A DNA stretch of 64,000 nt from the NCBI GenBank assembly GCA_036494545.1, contig DASXOB010000022.1, positions 372,001 through 436,000 of the forward strand, written 5' to 3'. Positions 34,599 through 43,116 of the stretch are shown one piece after another. Position numbers and translations under genes: made by a program. This DNA is from JAICXG01 sp036494545. Its GTDB lineage: Bacteria; Verrucomicrobiota; Verrucomicrobiia; Chthoniobacterales; UBA10450. Under the pieces are notes generated by a model. The model had not been told where the DNA came from. It made no database searches and saw only the letters and a list, made by a program, of their open reading frames with translations. Positions within the stretch are counted from its first letter, which is position 1. Every line of letters starts with the position of its first letter.

Positions 34599-36041
34599 AT
34601 GCATGAAATTGGCATAACGAACAAAGGACTGATCGCCGCAGTGCGTGGGAGCGTCGTGGACGTAAGCTTTGAAGCACGGTTGCCGTTGATCTATACCGTC
34701 CTGCGGACAGGTCTGCACAACGAGATTGTCATCGAAGTCCTGGCCCAACTGGACTCGCAGCATGTGCGCGGCATAGCCCTTACACCTACTCAGGGCCTGG
34801 CGCGCGGGATGAAGGTGGAAGACACCGGCGGACCGCTGCAAGCGCCAGTCGGCCGGGAAATCCTCTCGCGAATGTTTGATGTCTTTGGCAATGCCATCGA
34901 CCGGGAGAAAGCACCGGCTAACATTTCGTGGCGCTCTGTCCATCGCGATCCTCCGGCTTTGGATCGACGTTCGACGAAATCGGAAATTTTTGAGACTGGG
35001 ATCAAAGTGATCGACGTGCTCGTGCCGTTGGAGCGCGGCGGGAAAACAGGCCTCTTCGGTGGCGCGGGGGTGGGCAAGACCGTGCTGCTTACCGAAATGA
35101 TTCATAACATGGTCGGCCTGCAATCGGGCGTGAGCATCTTCTGCGGCATCGGCGAACGTTGCCGCGAAGGCGAGGAACTTTACCGGGATATGAAAGCGGC
35201 GGGCGTGTTGCCAAACATGGTCATGGTCTTTGGTCAGATGAATGAGCCGCCGGGAAGCCGGTTCCGGGTAGGTCATGCCGCAGTAACCATGGCGGAATAT
35301 TTTCGCGACGACGAACACCGCGACGTGCTCCTATTGATCGATAACATCTTCCGCTTCATTCAAGCTGGGATGGAGGTGTCGGGGTTAATGGGACAAATGC
35401 CATCGCGTCTGGGTTATCAACCGACGATGGGAACAGAGTTATCGGCCCTGGAGGAACGAATCGCTAACACTGACAACGGCGCGATTACTTCGATTCAAGC
35501 TGTCTATGTTCCCGCCGACGATTTCACTGATCCGGCGGCGGTGCACACCTTCTCGCATCTTTCCGGTTCCATCGTCCTGTCGCGCCAACGCGCGAGCGAA
35601 GGACTTTTTCCGGCAATCGACCCGCTGCAATCAAGCTCGAAAATGGCGACGCTTGGTATCGTCGGGGAACGGCATTACAAGTTAGCGCAGGAAATCCGAC
35701 GGACTCTCGCGCAATACGCCGAGCTGAAGGACATTATTGCAATGCTCGGACTGGAACAGCTTTCTCCAGAGGATCGCAAGGTGGTCGCGCGAGCTCGCCG
35801 GCTGGAGCGATTCCTAACGCAACCCTTTTTCACGACCGAGCAATTCACCGGACTCAAAGGTAGACTCGTCAGTCTAAAAGACGCGCTGGATGGGTGTGAG
35901 CGAATTCTGCGCGATGAGTTCCAGGATTATCCTGAAAGCGCGTTTTACATGATCGGGGGCGTCGATGATGCGAAATCTAAGGTAACTAACGAGTCCTCTT
36001 CTCAGGTGCCAGAACGAATGGGAGCCGGGCATGCAGCTTAA
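34599..36041 (+). CDS. atpD: N-ATPase beta subunit AtpD (operon remnant)
   Basis: Catalytic beta subunit of the alternate F-type ATPase (N-ATPase). Its operon order atpD-atpC-atpQ-atpR-atpB-atpE-atpF-atpA-atpG starts with beta and epsilon, unlike the usual F1Fo order. The P-loop GGAGVGKTVLLTEM, the Walker B VLLLIDNIFRF and the GERCREGEELY glutamate loop are intact, and length is normal (480 residues). It overlaps atpC by 11 bases (36031-36041). Downstream genes are destroyed: no alpha, a, b or c subunit is present, so this beta has no obvious partners here. The protein may still be made, but the complex cannot form from this locus. Confidence 0.92.
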   Translation: MHEIGITNKGLIAAVRGSVVDVSFEARLPLIYTVLRTGLHNEIVIEVLAQLDSQHVRGIALTPTQGLARGMKVEDTGGPLQAPVGREILSRMFDVFGNAIDREKAPANISWRSVHRDPPALDRRSTKSEIFETGIKVIDVLVPLERGGKTGLFGGAGVGKTVLLTEMIHNMVGLQSGVSIFCGIGERCREGEELYRDMKAAGVLPNMVMVFGQMNEPPGSRFRVGHAAVTMAEYFRDDEHRDVLLLIDNIFRFIQAGMEVSGLMGQMPSRLGYQPTMGTELSALEERIANTDNGAITSIQAVYVPADDFTDPAAVHTFSHLSGSIVLSRQRASEGLFPAIDPLQSSSKMATLGIVGERHYKLAQEIRRTLAQYAELKDIIAMLGLEQLSPEDRKVVARARRLERFLTQPFFTTEQFTGLKGRLVSLKDALDGCERILRDEFQDYPESAFYMIGGVDDAKSKVTNESSSQVPERMGAGHAA

Positions 36042-36420
36042 GATCCTGCTTCCAACCGAAGTCTTTGCCGATAAGAGCGAAGTCACGTGTGTTGTCGCCG
36101 AGACGCAGAATGGTTCCTTTGGAATTTTGCCGCACCGGCTCGATTGCGTAGCCGCGCTCGTTCCCGGCATTTTTAGTTATGCGACCGAGCAGAGCGGCGA
36201 AACTTTCGCGGCCGTGGATGAAGGTGTGCTGATCAAAAGTGGCGCGGACGTCTTCGTCTCCGTCCGCCGCGCCTTGAGCGGCGCCGATCTCGGCCAACTG
36301 CGCGCGGCCGTTGAGCAGGAGTTTCTTACCTTGAACGAAGCGGAACAAAAAGTGCGCTCGGTGATGGCGAGGCTCGAAACAGGATTTCTGCGGCGGCTCG
36401 CAAGCTTTCAACATGCCTAA
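36031..36420 (+). CDS. atpC: N-ATPase epsilon subunit AtpC (operon remnant)
   Basis: A 129-residue epsilon subunit, starting MQLKILLPTEVFADKSEVTC with the NGSFGILPHRLDCVAAL segment characteristic of the beta-sandwich domain. A helical C-terminal tail (SGADLGQLRAAVEQEF) follows. Its start overlaps the end of atpD, and its stop (GCC-TAA) lies inside an uptake-like word (36416-36423) that also contains the first codons of the next gene (ATG-CCT-AAC-GAA). Sequence looks intact, but the rest of the operon is gutted. Confidence 0.85.
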   Translation: MQLKILLPTEVFADKSEVTCVVAETQNGSFGILPHRLDCVAALVPGIFSYATEQSGETFAAVDEGVLIKSGADVFVSVRRALSGADLGQLRAAVEQEFLTLNEAEQKVRSVMARLETGFLRRLASFQHA

Positions 36421-37294
36421 CGAACGTTCCGAAGAGAGAAAGACTGCGCCGGACTTCGCGGAAGAGGTCGGTGAAAAAGCTGCACGCAAGCTGAAGGCGC
36501 GGCGGCACGGCCCGCCTGGCGTCTGGCAGGGGTTTGGCATGATGGGACTGATCGGTTGGTCAGTGGTCGTGCCGACGTTGCTCGGGGCGGCCCTGGGAAT
36601 TTGATTGGATAAGCATCACCCTGGCGGTCATCCGTGGACGCTCGCACTTCTCATGGCCGGCCTTTGCTTTCGTGCGGCCGGCTCTGCAACTTTCCTGGCA
36701 CGATCATCGCAGGGCAAGCCATCAGCTACAGTCGGCGCAGTAGTCTTCGGCTCCGATCAAGGTTTGGTCGGTCTATTCAACGAAGTGGTCGCCGATCATG
36801 CCGTCGTTGGGCTTGGCGGCCTAACGGACAATCCGAGAGTCTGGGCCGTCACTCCACTCATCGGCCAGATTCTCATCGCCAGTGCCGCGTCTCGGCGCGA
36901 GGACGAATTTGAGCTTCATCTCTTTCACAATCGCCAAACTGCCGGCGCCGGCTACGAGCCTGTCAGCCAACGATTGTTACCTTTAGATGAGGCGTGGGCG
37001 CGCGAATTGGCCCAACGTCCTTGGCCGACAAAGAACTTGCCGGAAGTTATAGGGAGCGGTCCTGCAACATTGCGCGGTCTGCTCCGTGAGTATCTTTTCG
37101 TTTCGCTTTTTCGCGCGTGCGCCGAGTCACTCGCGAGCGAAAATGCCAGCCGACTCGCCGCCATGCAGCGAGCTGACAAAAACATCGATGAGCTGCTGAT
37201 AAAGCTTCACGGCGAATTCCACCGTTTACGACAGAGCAGTATCGACGAAGAACTCTTCGATGTGATCGCGGGTTTCGATGCCTTATCCCATTAG
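36413..37294 (+). pseudogene. Deletion fusion of N-ATPase atpQ and the 3' part of atpG
   Basis: The first 63 codons encode an AtpQ-like (AtpI-type) membrane subunit: MMGLIGWSVVVPTLLGAALG, then Ile and a TGA at 36602-36604. The same frame continues LDKHHPGGHPWTLALLMAG, which is how AtpQ proteins go on after a Trp; the TGA is most simply a TGG-to-TGA nonsense change. After MAGLCF the frame switches abruptly to the gamma subunit: VGAVVFGSDQGLVGLFNEV, LLPLDEAWARELAQRPW and the C-terminal ASENASRLAAMQRADKNI. The end of atpQ, atpR, atpB, atpE, atpF, atpA and about 75 codons of atpG are gone. Gamma itself is also short between NEVVADHA and TPLIGQIL. Confidence 0.85.
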
Positions 37295-37381
37295 CCAGCA
37301 GCGCGCCAAGAAATACCAATTCTTCCCAAGCTGAAGACTGTAGCCTCGCGTAATCATCGTTTCGTGTGCATAACTAGGTCG

Positions 37382-38269
37382 ATGAAAAAAAACACTTTCG
37401 TTTTCGCCGCGATTTTTCTTGTTTCGATCTATGCGATAGCGACCGATTCGACTTACATCGAGGCGACAGAGAAATGGCGGCGTCAGGAAGAAGCCGACTT
37501 GAAAAAGCCGGATGGCTGGCTCGCGCTGGCCGGCCTCTTTTGGTTAAAGGGAGGCACCAATACTGTCGGAGCGGGCCCGGCTTTCGATGTGCACCTAACG
37601 AATAACTTCAAACAGGGCAAATTCGGAGAAATCGATTTTCATCATGGCGTCGCCAGCCTCCACGTCGAAAAGGGGGTCGAAGCCAGGGTCGATGGCCAGC
37701 CGGTTTCGACAGCGAATCTCGTTTCGGATGGAAAAGGCAAGCCGACGGAGGTTCACAGTGGGAGCCAGACCTTCTATCTTATCCAGCGCGAGGATCGCTG
37801 CGGCATCCGGCTGAAAGACAGTCAGAGTCCAGCCAGAGTGGGGTTCAAAGGGCAGGATTGGTTTCCGATCAATGAGAGTTACCGCATCCCGGCGCAGCTC
37901 GAAGCGTTTCCCACTCCAAGGGATCTGATGTTGCCTAACGTTCTCGGAGGACATTTCAAGATGCAAAGTCCGGGAACGCTGAAGTTCACTTTGCAGGGAA
38001 AAGAGTTAACCCTGCAACCAGTGACAGAAGAGGACGGATCGCTCTTCATCATTTTTCGCGACGTCACGAGTGGAAAAGAGACTTATGGCGCGGGACGCTT
38101 TCTGCACGCGGATAGACCAGTCAACGGCGCGACCGTGCTCGACTTCAATCGGGCAGAAAACCCACCTTGTGCCTTCACGCCCTTTGCCACCTGTCCGCTC
38201 CCGCCGCCCGGCAATGATCTACCGGTAGCGATAGCGGCTGGAGAGAAACACTCCGGGCATCACGAGTAG
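37382..38269 (+). CDS. Exported DUF1684 protein
   Basis: A 295-residue protein with a signal peptide (MKKNTFVFAAIFLVSIYAIA). The mature part opens TEKWRRQEEADLKKPDGWLA and LAGLFWLKGGTNTVG and ends with the DUF1684 signature, VLDFNRAENPPCAFTPF followed by ATCPLPPPGNDLPVAI. The biochemical role of DUF1684 is not known. The start at 37382 is chosen for the signal peptide. A decayed copy of the gene start lies 4.4 kb upstream (32938-33093). An uptake-like word at 37594-37601 encodes Leu-Thr-Asn. Confidence 0.85.
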   Translation: MKKNTFVFAAIFLVSIYAIATDSTYIEATEKWRRQEEADLKKPDGWLALAGLFWLKGGTNTVGAGPAFDVHLTNNFKQGKFGEIDFHHGVASLHVEKGVEARVDGQPVSTANLVSDGKGKPTEVHSGSQTFYLIQREDRCGIRLKDSQSPARVGFKGQDWFPINESYRIPAQLEAFPTPRDLMLPNVLGGHFKMQSPGTLKFTLQGKELTLQPVTEEDGSLFIIFRDVTSGKETYGAGRFLHADRPVNGATVLDFNRAENPPCAFTPFATCPLPPPGNDLPVAIAAGEKHSGHHE

Positions 38270-38302
38270 TCGTTACAGTTGTCGGAACACCTCCTTTACT
38301 CG

Positions 38303-41300
38303 TTAGGTAGGGTTCAGGATGTGCTTGATTCCGCGCACCGGAATGACGACCCAATCGGGTCGATGGTTGAGTTCGTAGGCGACTTCGTAGACTGCCTTGT
38401 CAAGCAGGTAGGCTTCGAGTAAGGGCGTGAAGTCGCTTTCCTTTTGCGGGATGAAACTCGAGTCAGCCGCGGTCTCGAGATAACTGTGGAGAAAGGTCGC
38501 GCTCATTTGGCGATACCAGATGTCGGCCCAACGCTCGAGGAACGGGGCGTCCTCGCTTCTCATCGACGGCGCCCAGAGCGCACTGTAGGCACCGTACTGG
38601 AACGAGCGCATCATACCGGCGACATCGCGCAAGGCCGAGCGCTTCAGTTTGCGCTCGCTCAAGGGTCGAGCCGGTTCGCCTTCGAAGTCGAGAATGACAA
38701 AATCCTTTCCCGTGTAAAGCGCCTGACCGAGGTGATAATCGCCATGAATTCGAATCTTAGTGGCGCTCGCATGGCGTTCGAGAGTCTGCTGCTCCGCAGC
38801 GAGAATCTGTTTTTCGGCAGCCAAAACCTGAGCTGCTTCCGTTCGAAATCCTTCCGCTAACTCCGGCAGCTTCTTTTGCAAAAGGGCAAAGGCACGCCGG
38901 AGCGAAGCGCGCATCGATTGGTAGACCGAGCGTTGGGCCATGGCGTTGAATGGTTCGGGAGCGAAGCGCTTGTCGCTCGTGTTCGCGGCCAGCGCCAGAT
39001 GCATCTCGGCAGTGCGCCGGCCGAGCAGCTTGGCTTTCTCGGGAAAGATGCCACCGACTATTTCGTCGAGAAGAGGCCCGGGCGCGATGGCAGCCGACAG
39101 CAAATCGCTCTTGCGGCCGAGCACGCGCTCGTAATAGCGGCCGACGGCATCGAGAGTGAGACGCCAGGCATCTCCCTCGTTAGGCGCAGCCGCCTGCAGG
39201 AGCGCAACGACCGTTGGCTCCATGCGTGTGCGGCGATATTCGATTGCACCGACAAAGGCGGGCACATTGGGAAAGTGTTGTTCTTCGCTCAGGTAACGAG
39301 TGAGCTCGACGTCGGGGTTCATGCCGTCTTCAAGTCTGCGGTAAAGCTTTAGGAAAAAGCGGTTCTCGAAAAGCATCGAGGAATTGCTTTGCTCGGCGTT
39401 GAGAACCTGTGACGGTGGGATTTCGTCGGCAGGCTCCTGCGCCAGAACGTTGCTGCCGACTCCGCAAAGCTCTCCGTCGCGTCCCTTCAAAACGCCACCG
39501 CTTGCCATGAGGCGGAAAAGGCTATCTCGAAATTCCCGGTCCCACAGCGCGTCACAAAGCACTGCTTTGTCGCCCACGTGCGCGATCACAGCCTGCGGTG
39601 TGGTGCGCGCGAAGTGTCCCGCGGCAGCTCCAGTTTCCAATTGCACGGGGAGCGAGTAAATTTCGGGCGCGCCATCTGTGTAATCGACCTGAAGGAGCCA
39701 GAACTGACCGGCATCGTCGGCGATGGGGATCTGTTCGACGATGCGTATCTCCCGGATGGTTTTTGCTTTTGCGCCAAACCACCGGCAGGTCTGCAAATAG
39801 GCTGGCAAGACTTCGCGTTCGAGCTGCGACCGGTGACCGCCAACTAGGGTCGCAAACGCCGGCTCGGCGGCAATGGTCGGCACGACGCGTTTTTTTGTCG
39901 GACGCTTTTCTTTCTGCGACTGAAAGGCGAACCAATAGTGACCGTGTGGCCCGATCGTGAGAATGTAAGGCGCCTTCCTGACCGGCGGAAAGAGATTGCG
40001 GCTAAAGACTTCCACCGGCACGCAATCAGCAAAGCGCGAGAGATCAATTTCGACGACCTGGGAAAAGCGCGAGAGATTGACTACGACGAGAATCGTTTGC
40101 TCCTCGTGGCGCCGAAGAAAGACGAGGACCTTCGCATTGTCGGGAAAGAGAAACTCGATCGAGCCGCGCGAAAAGGCGCGGAAGTTTTTTCGCATGGCGA
40201 TGACTCGCCGCATCCACCAGAGAAGCGAGGAGAGATTCTTTTGCTGATTTTCGACATTGATCGCTTCGTAGTGGTATTCGGGATCAATCGTGATTGGGAG
40301 ATAAAGCCGCTGCGGGTTGGCCTTGGAAAAACCGGCATTTCTGTCGCTGCTCCATTGCATTGGTGTGCGGCAGCCATTGCGATCGCCCAGGTAAAAGTTA
40401 TCGCCCATCCCGATCTCGTCGCCGTAGTAGAGGACCGGCGTCCCCGGCATGGAAAAAAGAAGCACATTGAGCAGCTCGATTTTGCGCCGGTTGTTGGCGA
40501 GGAGCGGCGCGAGACGACGGCGAATCCCAAGGTTGATGCGGGCCGTCTGGTCGGTCGCGTAAACGCGCCACATGTAGTCGCGCTCTTCGTCGGTCACCAT
40601 CTCGAGCGTCAACTCATCGTGGTTGCGCAAAAACATTGCCCATTGGCAGGAATCGGGAATCGCTGGTGTCTGATCGAGGATGTCGATAATCGGAAAGCGA
40701 TCCTCCATCTGCAGCGCCATAAACATCCGTGGCATGAGCGGGAAATGAAAATTCATGTGCGATTCATCGCCCACACCGAAATATTGCACCGCGTCTTCCG
40801 GCCATTGATTTGCTTCGGCGAGGAGCATGCGCCCGGGGAATTTTTCCTCCATATGGGCGCGCAACTTTTTCAGGTAGGCGTGAGTCTCAGGCAGATTTTC
40901 GCAGTTGGTTCCCTCGCGCTCGTAGAGATAGGGAATGGCGTCGAGACGCAGCCCATCCACTCCCATCCATAACCAATAGTCGAGCACCTTCTCGACCATT
41001 TCGTGCACGGCCGGGTTATCGAAATTCAAGTCGGGCTGATGCGAATAAAACCGATGCCAATAATAAGCCTTGGCCACAGGATCCCACGACCAATTGGAAG
41101 TCTCGAAATCCTTGAAAATGATCCGCGCATCCTTGTACTTCTCGGGCGAATCGCTCCAGACATACATCTCGCGCTCCGGCGAACCAGGTGCAGCGCGCCG
41201 CGACTTTTGGAACCACGGATTTTGATCCGAGGTATGATTAATGACCAGCTCGGTGATTACACGCAGTCCGCGCTCATGGGCCGCGGCGAGGAACGCCTGG

Positions 41301-41563
41301 AAATCAGCCAGTGTTCCGTAGGCCGGGTTGACGTCGAAGTAATCTGCGATGTCGTAGCCGTCATCGCGCAGCGGCGAAGGATAGAATGGCAGGATCCAAA
41401 TGGCCGTCGCGCCCAACTCCTGCAAGTAATTGAGCTTCTCTATTAGCCCACGAAAGTCGCCGATACCATCTCCGTCGCTATCTTGAAACGTCTTGACGTG
41501 CAGCTCATAGATGACCGCGTCCTTGTACCAGAGTGGGTCGCCAACTGAGGCCTGATCGCGCAT
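38303..41563 (-). CDS. treS: Trehalose synthase-maltokinase fusion (TreS-Mak)
   Basis: A 1086-residue bifunctional protein. Residues 1-550 are a GH13 trehalose synthase/amylase that interconverts maltose and trehalose: YELHVKTFQDSDGDGIGDF, nucleophile Asp in GLRLDAIPYL, acid Glu in MLLAEANQWP, and Asp in FLRNHDELTLE. Residues from about 570 are maltokinase, which makes maltose 1-phosphate for the GlgE alpha-glucan pathway, with the aminoglycoside-kinase-like catalytic IRIHGDYHLGQ and metal-binding VILDFEGEP. No glgE or glgB is in view. The gene ends ACC-TAA inside an uptake-like word (38300-38307). Another copy at 39177 encodes Pro-Asn-Glu. Confidence 0.95.
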   Translation of the reverse strand: MRDQASVGDPLWYKDAVIYELHVKTFQDSDGDGIGDFRGLIEKLNYLQELGATAIWILPFYPSPLRDDGYDIADYFDVNPAYGTLADFQAFLAAAHERGLRVITELVINHTSDQNPWFQKSRRAAPGSPEREMYVWSDSPEKYKDARIIFKDFETSNWSWDPVAKAYYWHRFYSHQPDLNFDNPAVHEMVEKVLDYWLWMGVDGLRLDAIPYLYEREGTNCENLPETHAYLKKLRAHMEEKFPGRMLLAEANQWPEDAVQYFGVGDESHMNFHFPLMPRMFMALQMEDRFPIIDILDQTPAIPDSCQWAMFLRNHDELTLEMVTDEERDYMWRVYATDQTARINLGIRRRLAPLLANNRRKIELLNVLLFSMPGTPVLYYGDEIGMGDNFYLGDRNGCRTPMQWSSDRNAGFSKANPQRLYLPITIDPEYHYEAINVENQQKNLSSLLWWMRRVIAMRKNFRAFSRGSIEFLFPDNAKVLVFLRRHEEQTILVVVNLSRFSQVVEIDLSRFADCVPVEVFSRNLFPPVRKAPYILTIGPHGHYWFAFQSQKEKRPTKKRVVPTIAAEPAFATLVGGHRSQLEREVLPAYLQTCRWFGAKAKTIREIRIVEQIPIADDAGQFWLLQVDYTDGAPEIYSLPVQLETGAAAGHFARTTPQAVIAHVGDKAVLCDALWDREFRDSLFRLMASGGVLKGRDGELCGVGSNVLAQEPADEIPPSQVLNAEQSNSSMLFENRFFLKLYRRLEDGMNPDVELTRYLSEEQHFPNVPAFVGAIEYRRTRMEPTVVALLQAAAPNEGDAWRLTLDAVGRYYERVLGRKSDLLSAAIAPGPLLDEIVGGIFPEKAKLLGRRTAEMHLALAANTSDKRFAPEPFNAMAQRSVYQSMRASLRRAFALLQKKLPELAEGFRTEAAQVLAAEKQILAAEQQTLERHASATKIRIHGDYHLGQALYTGKDFVILDFEGEPARPLSERKLKRSALRDVAGMMRSFQYGAYSALWAPSMRSEDAPFLERWADIWYRQMSATFLHSYLETAADSSFIPQKESDFTPLLEAYLLDKAVYEVAYELNHRPDWVVIPVRGIKHILNPT

Positions 41564-41632
41564 TCACCACTTCTGCCGTAGAACGCGCCAGGACGCAATT
41601 TGCGTTCGGCGGGGTGCACTGCGGAGCGCCGC

Positions 41633-42877
41633 TTACCAAACGAAGTGCAGTCCTGTTGGCGGGTCTGGCGGTTTCCCATCCCAAACGTTGGCGAGCAATT
41701 TCGGTCGCTCGGCCGCGAGGACCGGCTGAGATTGATCCTGCGTTAGATCGCCTTCATAGACCTCGATGAAAATCCCATCTGCGGAGACGCCAGTTTCGAG
41801 AGCGTCCTGCAGAGGCTGCGGCGCGGGAGGAATTGGGGTGGGATCCGGATCCTGATAGAGCCATGCGGGGTTATCCACGGCGCGACAGACCAATTGGTAG
41901 CCTTTGATATAAGTAAGTGGGGGCGGCGGCGGATCATGCGGAGACGGAGTCGCAAAGAGAGAAGAGTTCATGACGCCAAAGTGGATGGGATATGTTTCCT
42001 TGCCCCAAGCAAGGAGCTGATTCGCAAGGGTCAAACCCAGGTCGTTGGGAAAAACCACTGTGAACGTGAGGATAAGCGAAGTCGTGGGAAAATCGGTGAT
42101 GTACGTTGAAATCATGTCCTGGGCCGCAGGAGTGTAGGCCGTGCCGAAGTCTGGATAAGGCGTAACCAGTCCCGGATATCCGGCCGGTGGATTTTTCGCC
42201 AAGTTCGTCAGGCCAACAATGTCCTCCTGAATGTTGGCGATATACATGTTGAACTGCTCCATGAACCCACCGATCACGACGTAGGATAAGGCGGGGTTCG
42301 AGTCATACCGCGCTCCAAAGGCAGCCAGAAATTTCTTCCACTTTGCCTGATACGCCGTATCCCAAGGCAACGGTTGATTACCGAGCGAGAGGCGCGTCAC
42401 CGGGTCCTTCTCTTGCATGGCGTATTTGTAGACGACTGGAGCACTAGTGTAGACCCAGTCCGGGGTCCAGAGCCCGGCCGCGATGGCGATGCATAATTTC
42501 TTGCCATGCGCCGTCACCGCCGCGATTGCGTTATCCAAATTCTCCCAATCATACTCGTCTCCATTGTCGGGCTGGATGCTTGCCCAACTGATTCTGAGCC
42601 GAAAACCATCGACGTTCGGATTATCAATCACCGGGTTGAGGTTCAGATCGAAGTCGGCGTTATGGGCGACGTCGTAAGTGAGATCGTAGATCCCGCTTGG
42701 CACCGGTTTCAAATCGGCGGCCAAGAGGCTGCCAGTGAGCCCGGCAAGCAAGACGGCGCAAAGCACCGTGGCGGTTTCTTTTGTGTAAGAGCGGAGCGAC
42801 GGTTTGCCGCTTCCCAGCGGGTTTTGGGATTGCCTTTGGCATCCGCCATGAGGATTTGATTGATCTAAGCTTGTCAT
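41633..42877 (-). CDS. Exported TIM-barrel-like protein, possible glycoside hydrolase
   Basis: A 414-residue protein without an assigned family. Basic residues precede an export signal (ETATVLCAVLLAGLTGSLLAA). The mature part looks like an (alpha/beta)8 barrel of the beta-galactosidase/GH42-like type: a strand-like GFRLRISWASIQPDNGDEY, DNAIAAVTAHGKKLCIAIAA, then LSYVVIGGFMEQFNMYIA, and further acidic segments towards the C-terminus (GIFIEVYEGDLTQDQ). No catalytic Glu pair can be assigned with confidence. The start at 42877 (MTSLDQSN) has AAGGA upstream. It lies upstream of treS on the same strand and may belong to the same carbohydrate locus. Confidence 0.55.
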   Translation of the reverse strand: MTSLDQSNPHGGCQRQSQNPLGSGKPSLRSYTKETATVLCAVLLAGLTGSLLAADLKPVPSGIYDLTYDVAHNADFDLNLNPVIDNPNVDGFRLRISWASIQPDNGDEYDWENLDNAIAAVTAHGKKLCIAIAAGLWTPDWVYTSAPVVYKYAMQEKDPVTRLSLGNQPLPWDTAYQAKWKKFLAAFGARYDSNPALSYVVIGGFMEQFNMYIANIQEDIVGLTNLAKNPPAGYPGLVTPYPDFGTAYTPAAQDMISTYITDFPTTSLILTFTVVFPNDLGLTLANQLLAWGKETYPIHFGVMNSSLFATPSPHDPPPPPLTYIKGYQLVCRAVDNPAWLYQDPDPTPIPPAPQPLQDALETGVSADGIFIEVYEGDLTQDQSQPVLAAERPKLLANVWDGKPPDPPTGLHFVW

Positions 42878-43042
42878 GAGAAATATCCTTTGTTGCTGCC
42901 CGCCACGCATGGCGACTCAAGGGACAGAACGAGTTCCGCGGAAGATGCCCTTCGCCTCTCGTTACAGCCAAGCCTGTGCCAGATCTGATGAAATCTTACG
43001 GTCGGGCCAGCCGGGTCACAGCTTCGCCCATACCGCCGGCCG

Positions 43043-43056
43043 TGCCCTTAAGGGCA
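43043..43056. promoter_or_regulatory. Perfect 14-bp palindrome upstream of the barrel protein gene
   Basis: TGCCCTTAAGGGCA is its own reverse complement. It lies in the 240-base gap between kamA and the putative hydrolase gene, 166 bases before that gene's start. It could be an operator or just the top of a hairpin. There is no T-run to make it a terminator. Confidence 0.35.
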
Positions 43057-43116
43057 ACCTCACTCAGGAGAACCGTTCACCCCAAGGTTGATGAGGAATC
43101 GAAATTCAGCGGCTCT

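Noticed and set aside
34245..35318. Long minus-strand frame (357 codons) across the ion transporter end and atpD
   Set aside because: Spans two genes in antisense; composition and lack of domains mark it as a shadow.
39938..40972. Long plus-strand frame (344 codons) opposite treS
   Set aside because: It is a shadow of the treS coding strand: biased composition (Arg/His-rich), no start signal, and no recognisable domain, while the minus frame encodes a complete GH13 enzyme.
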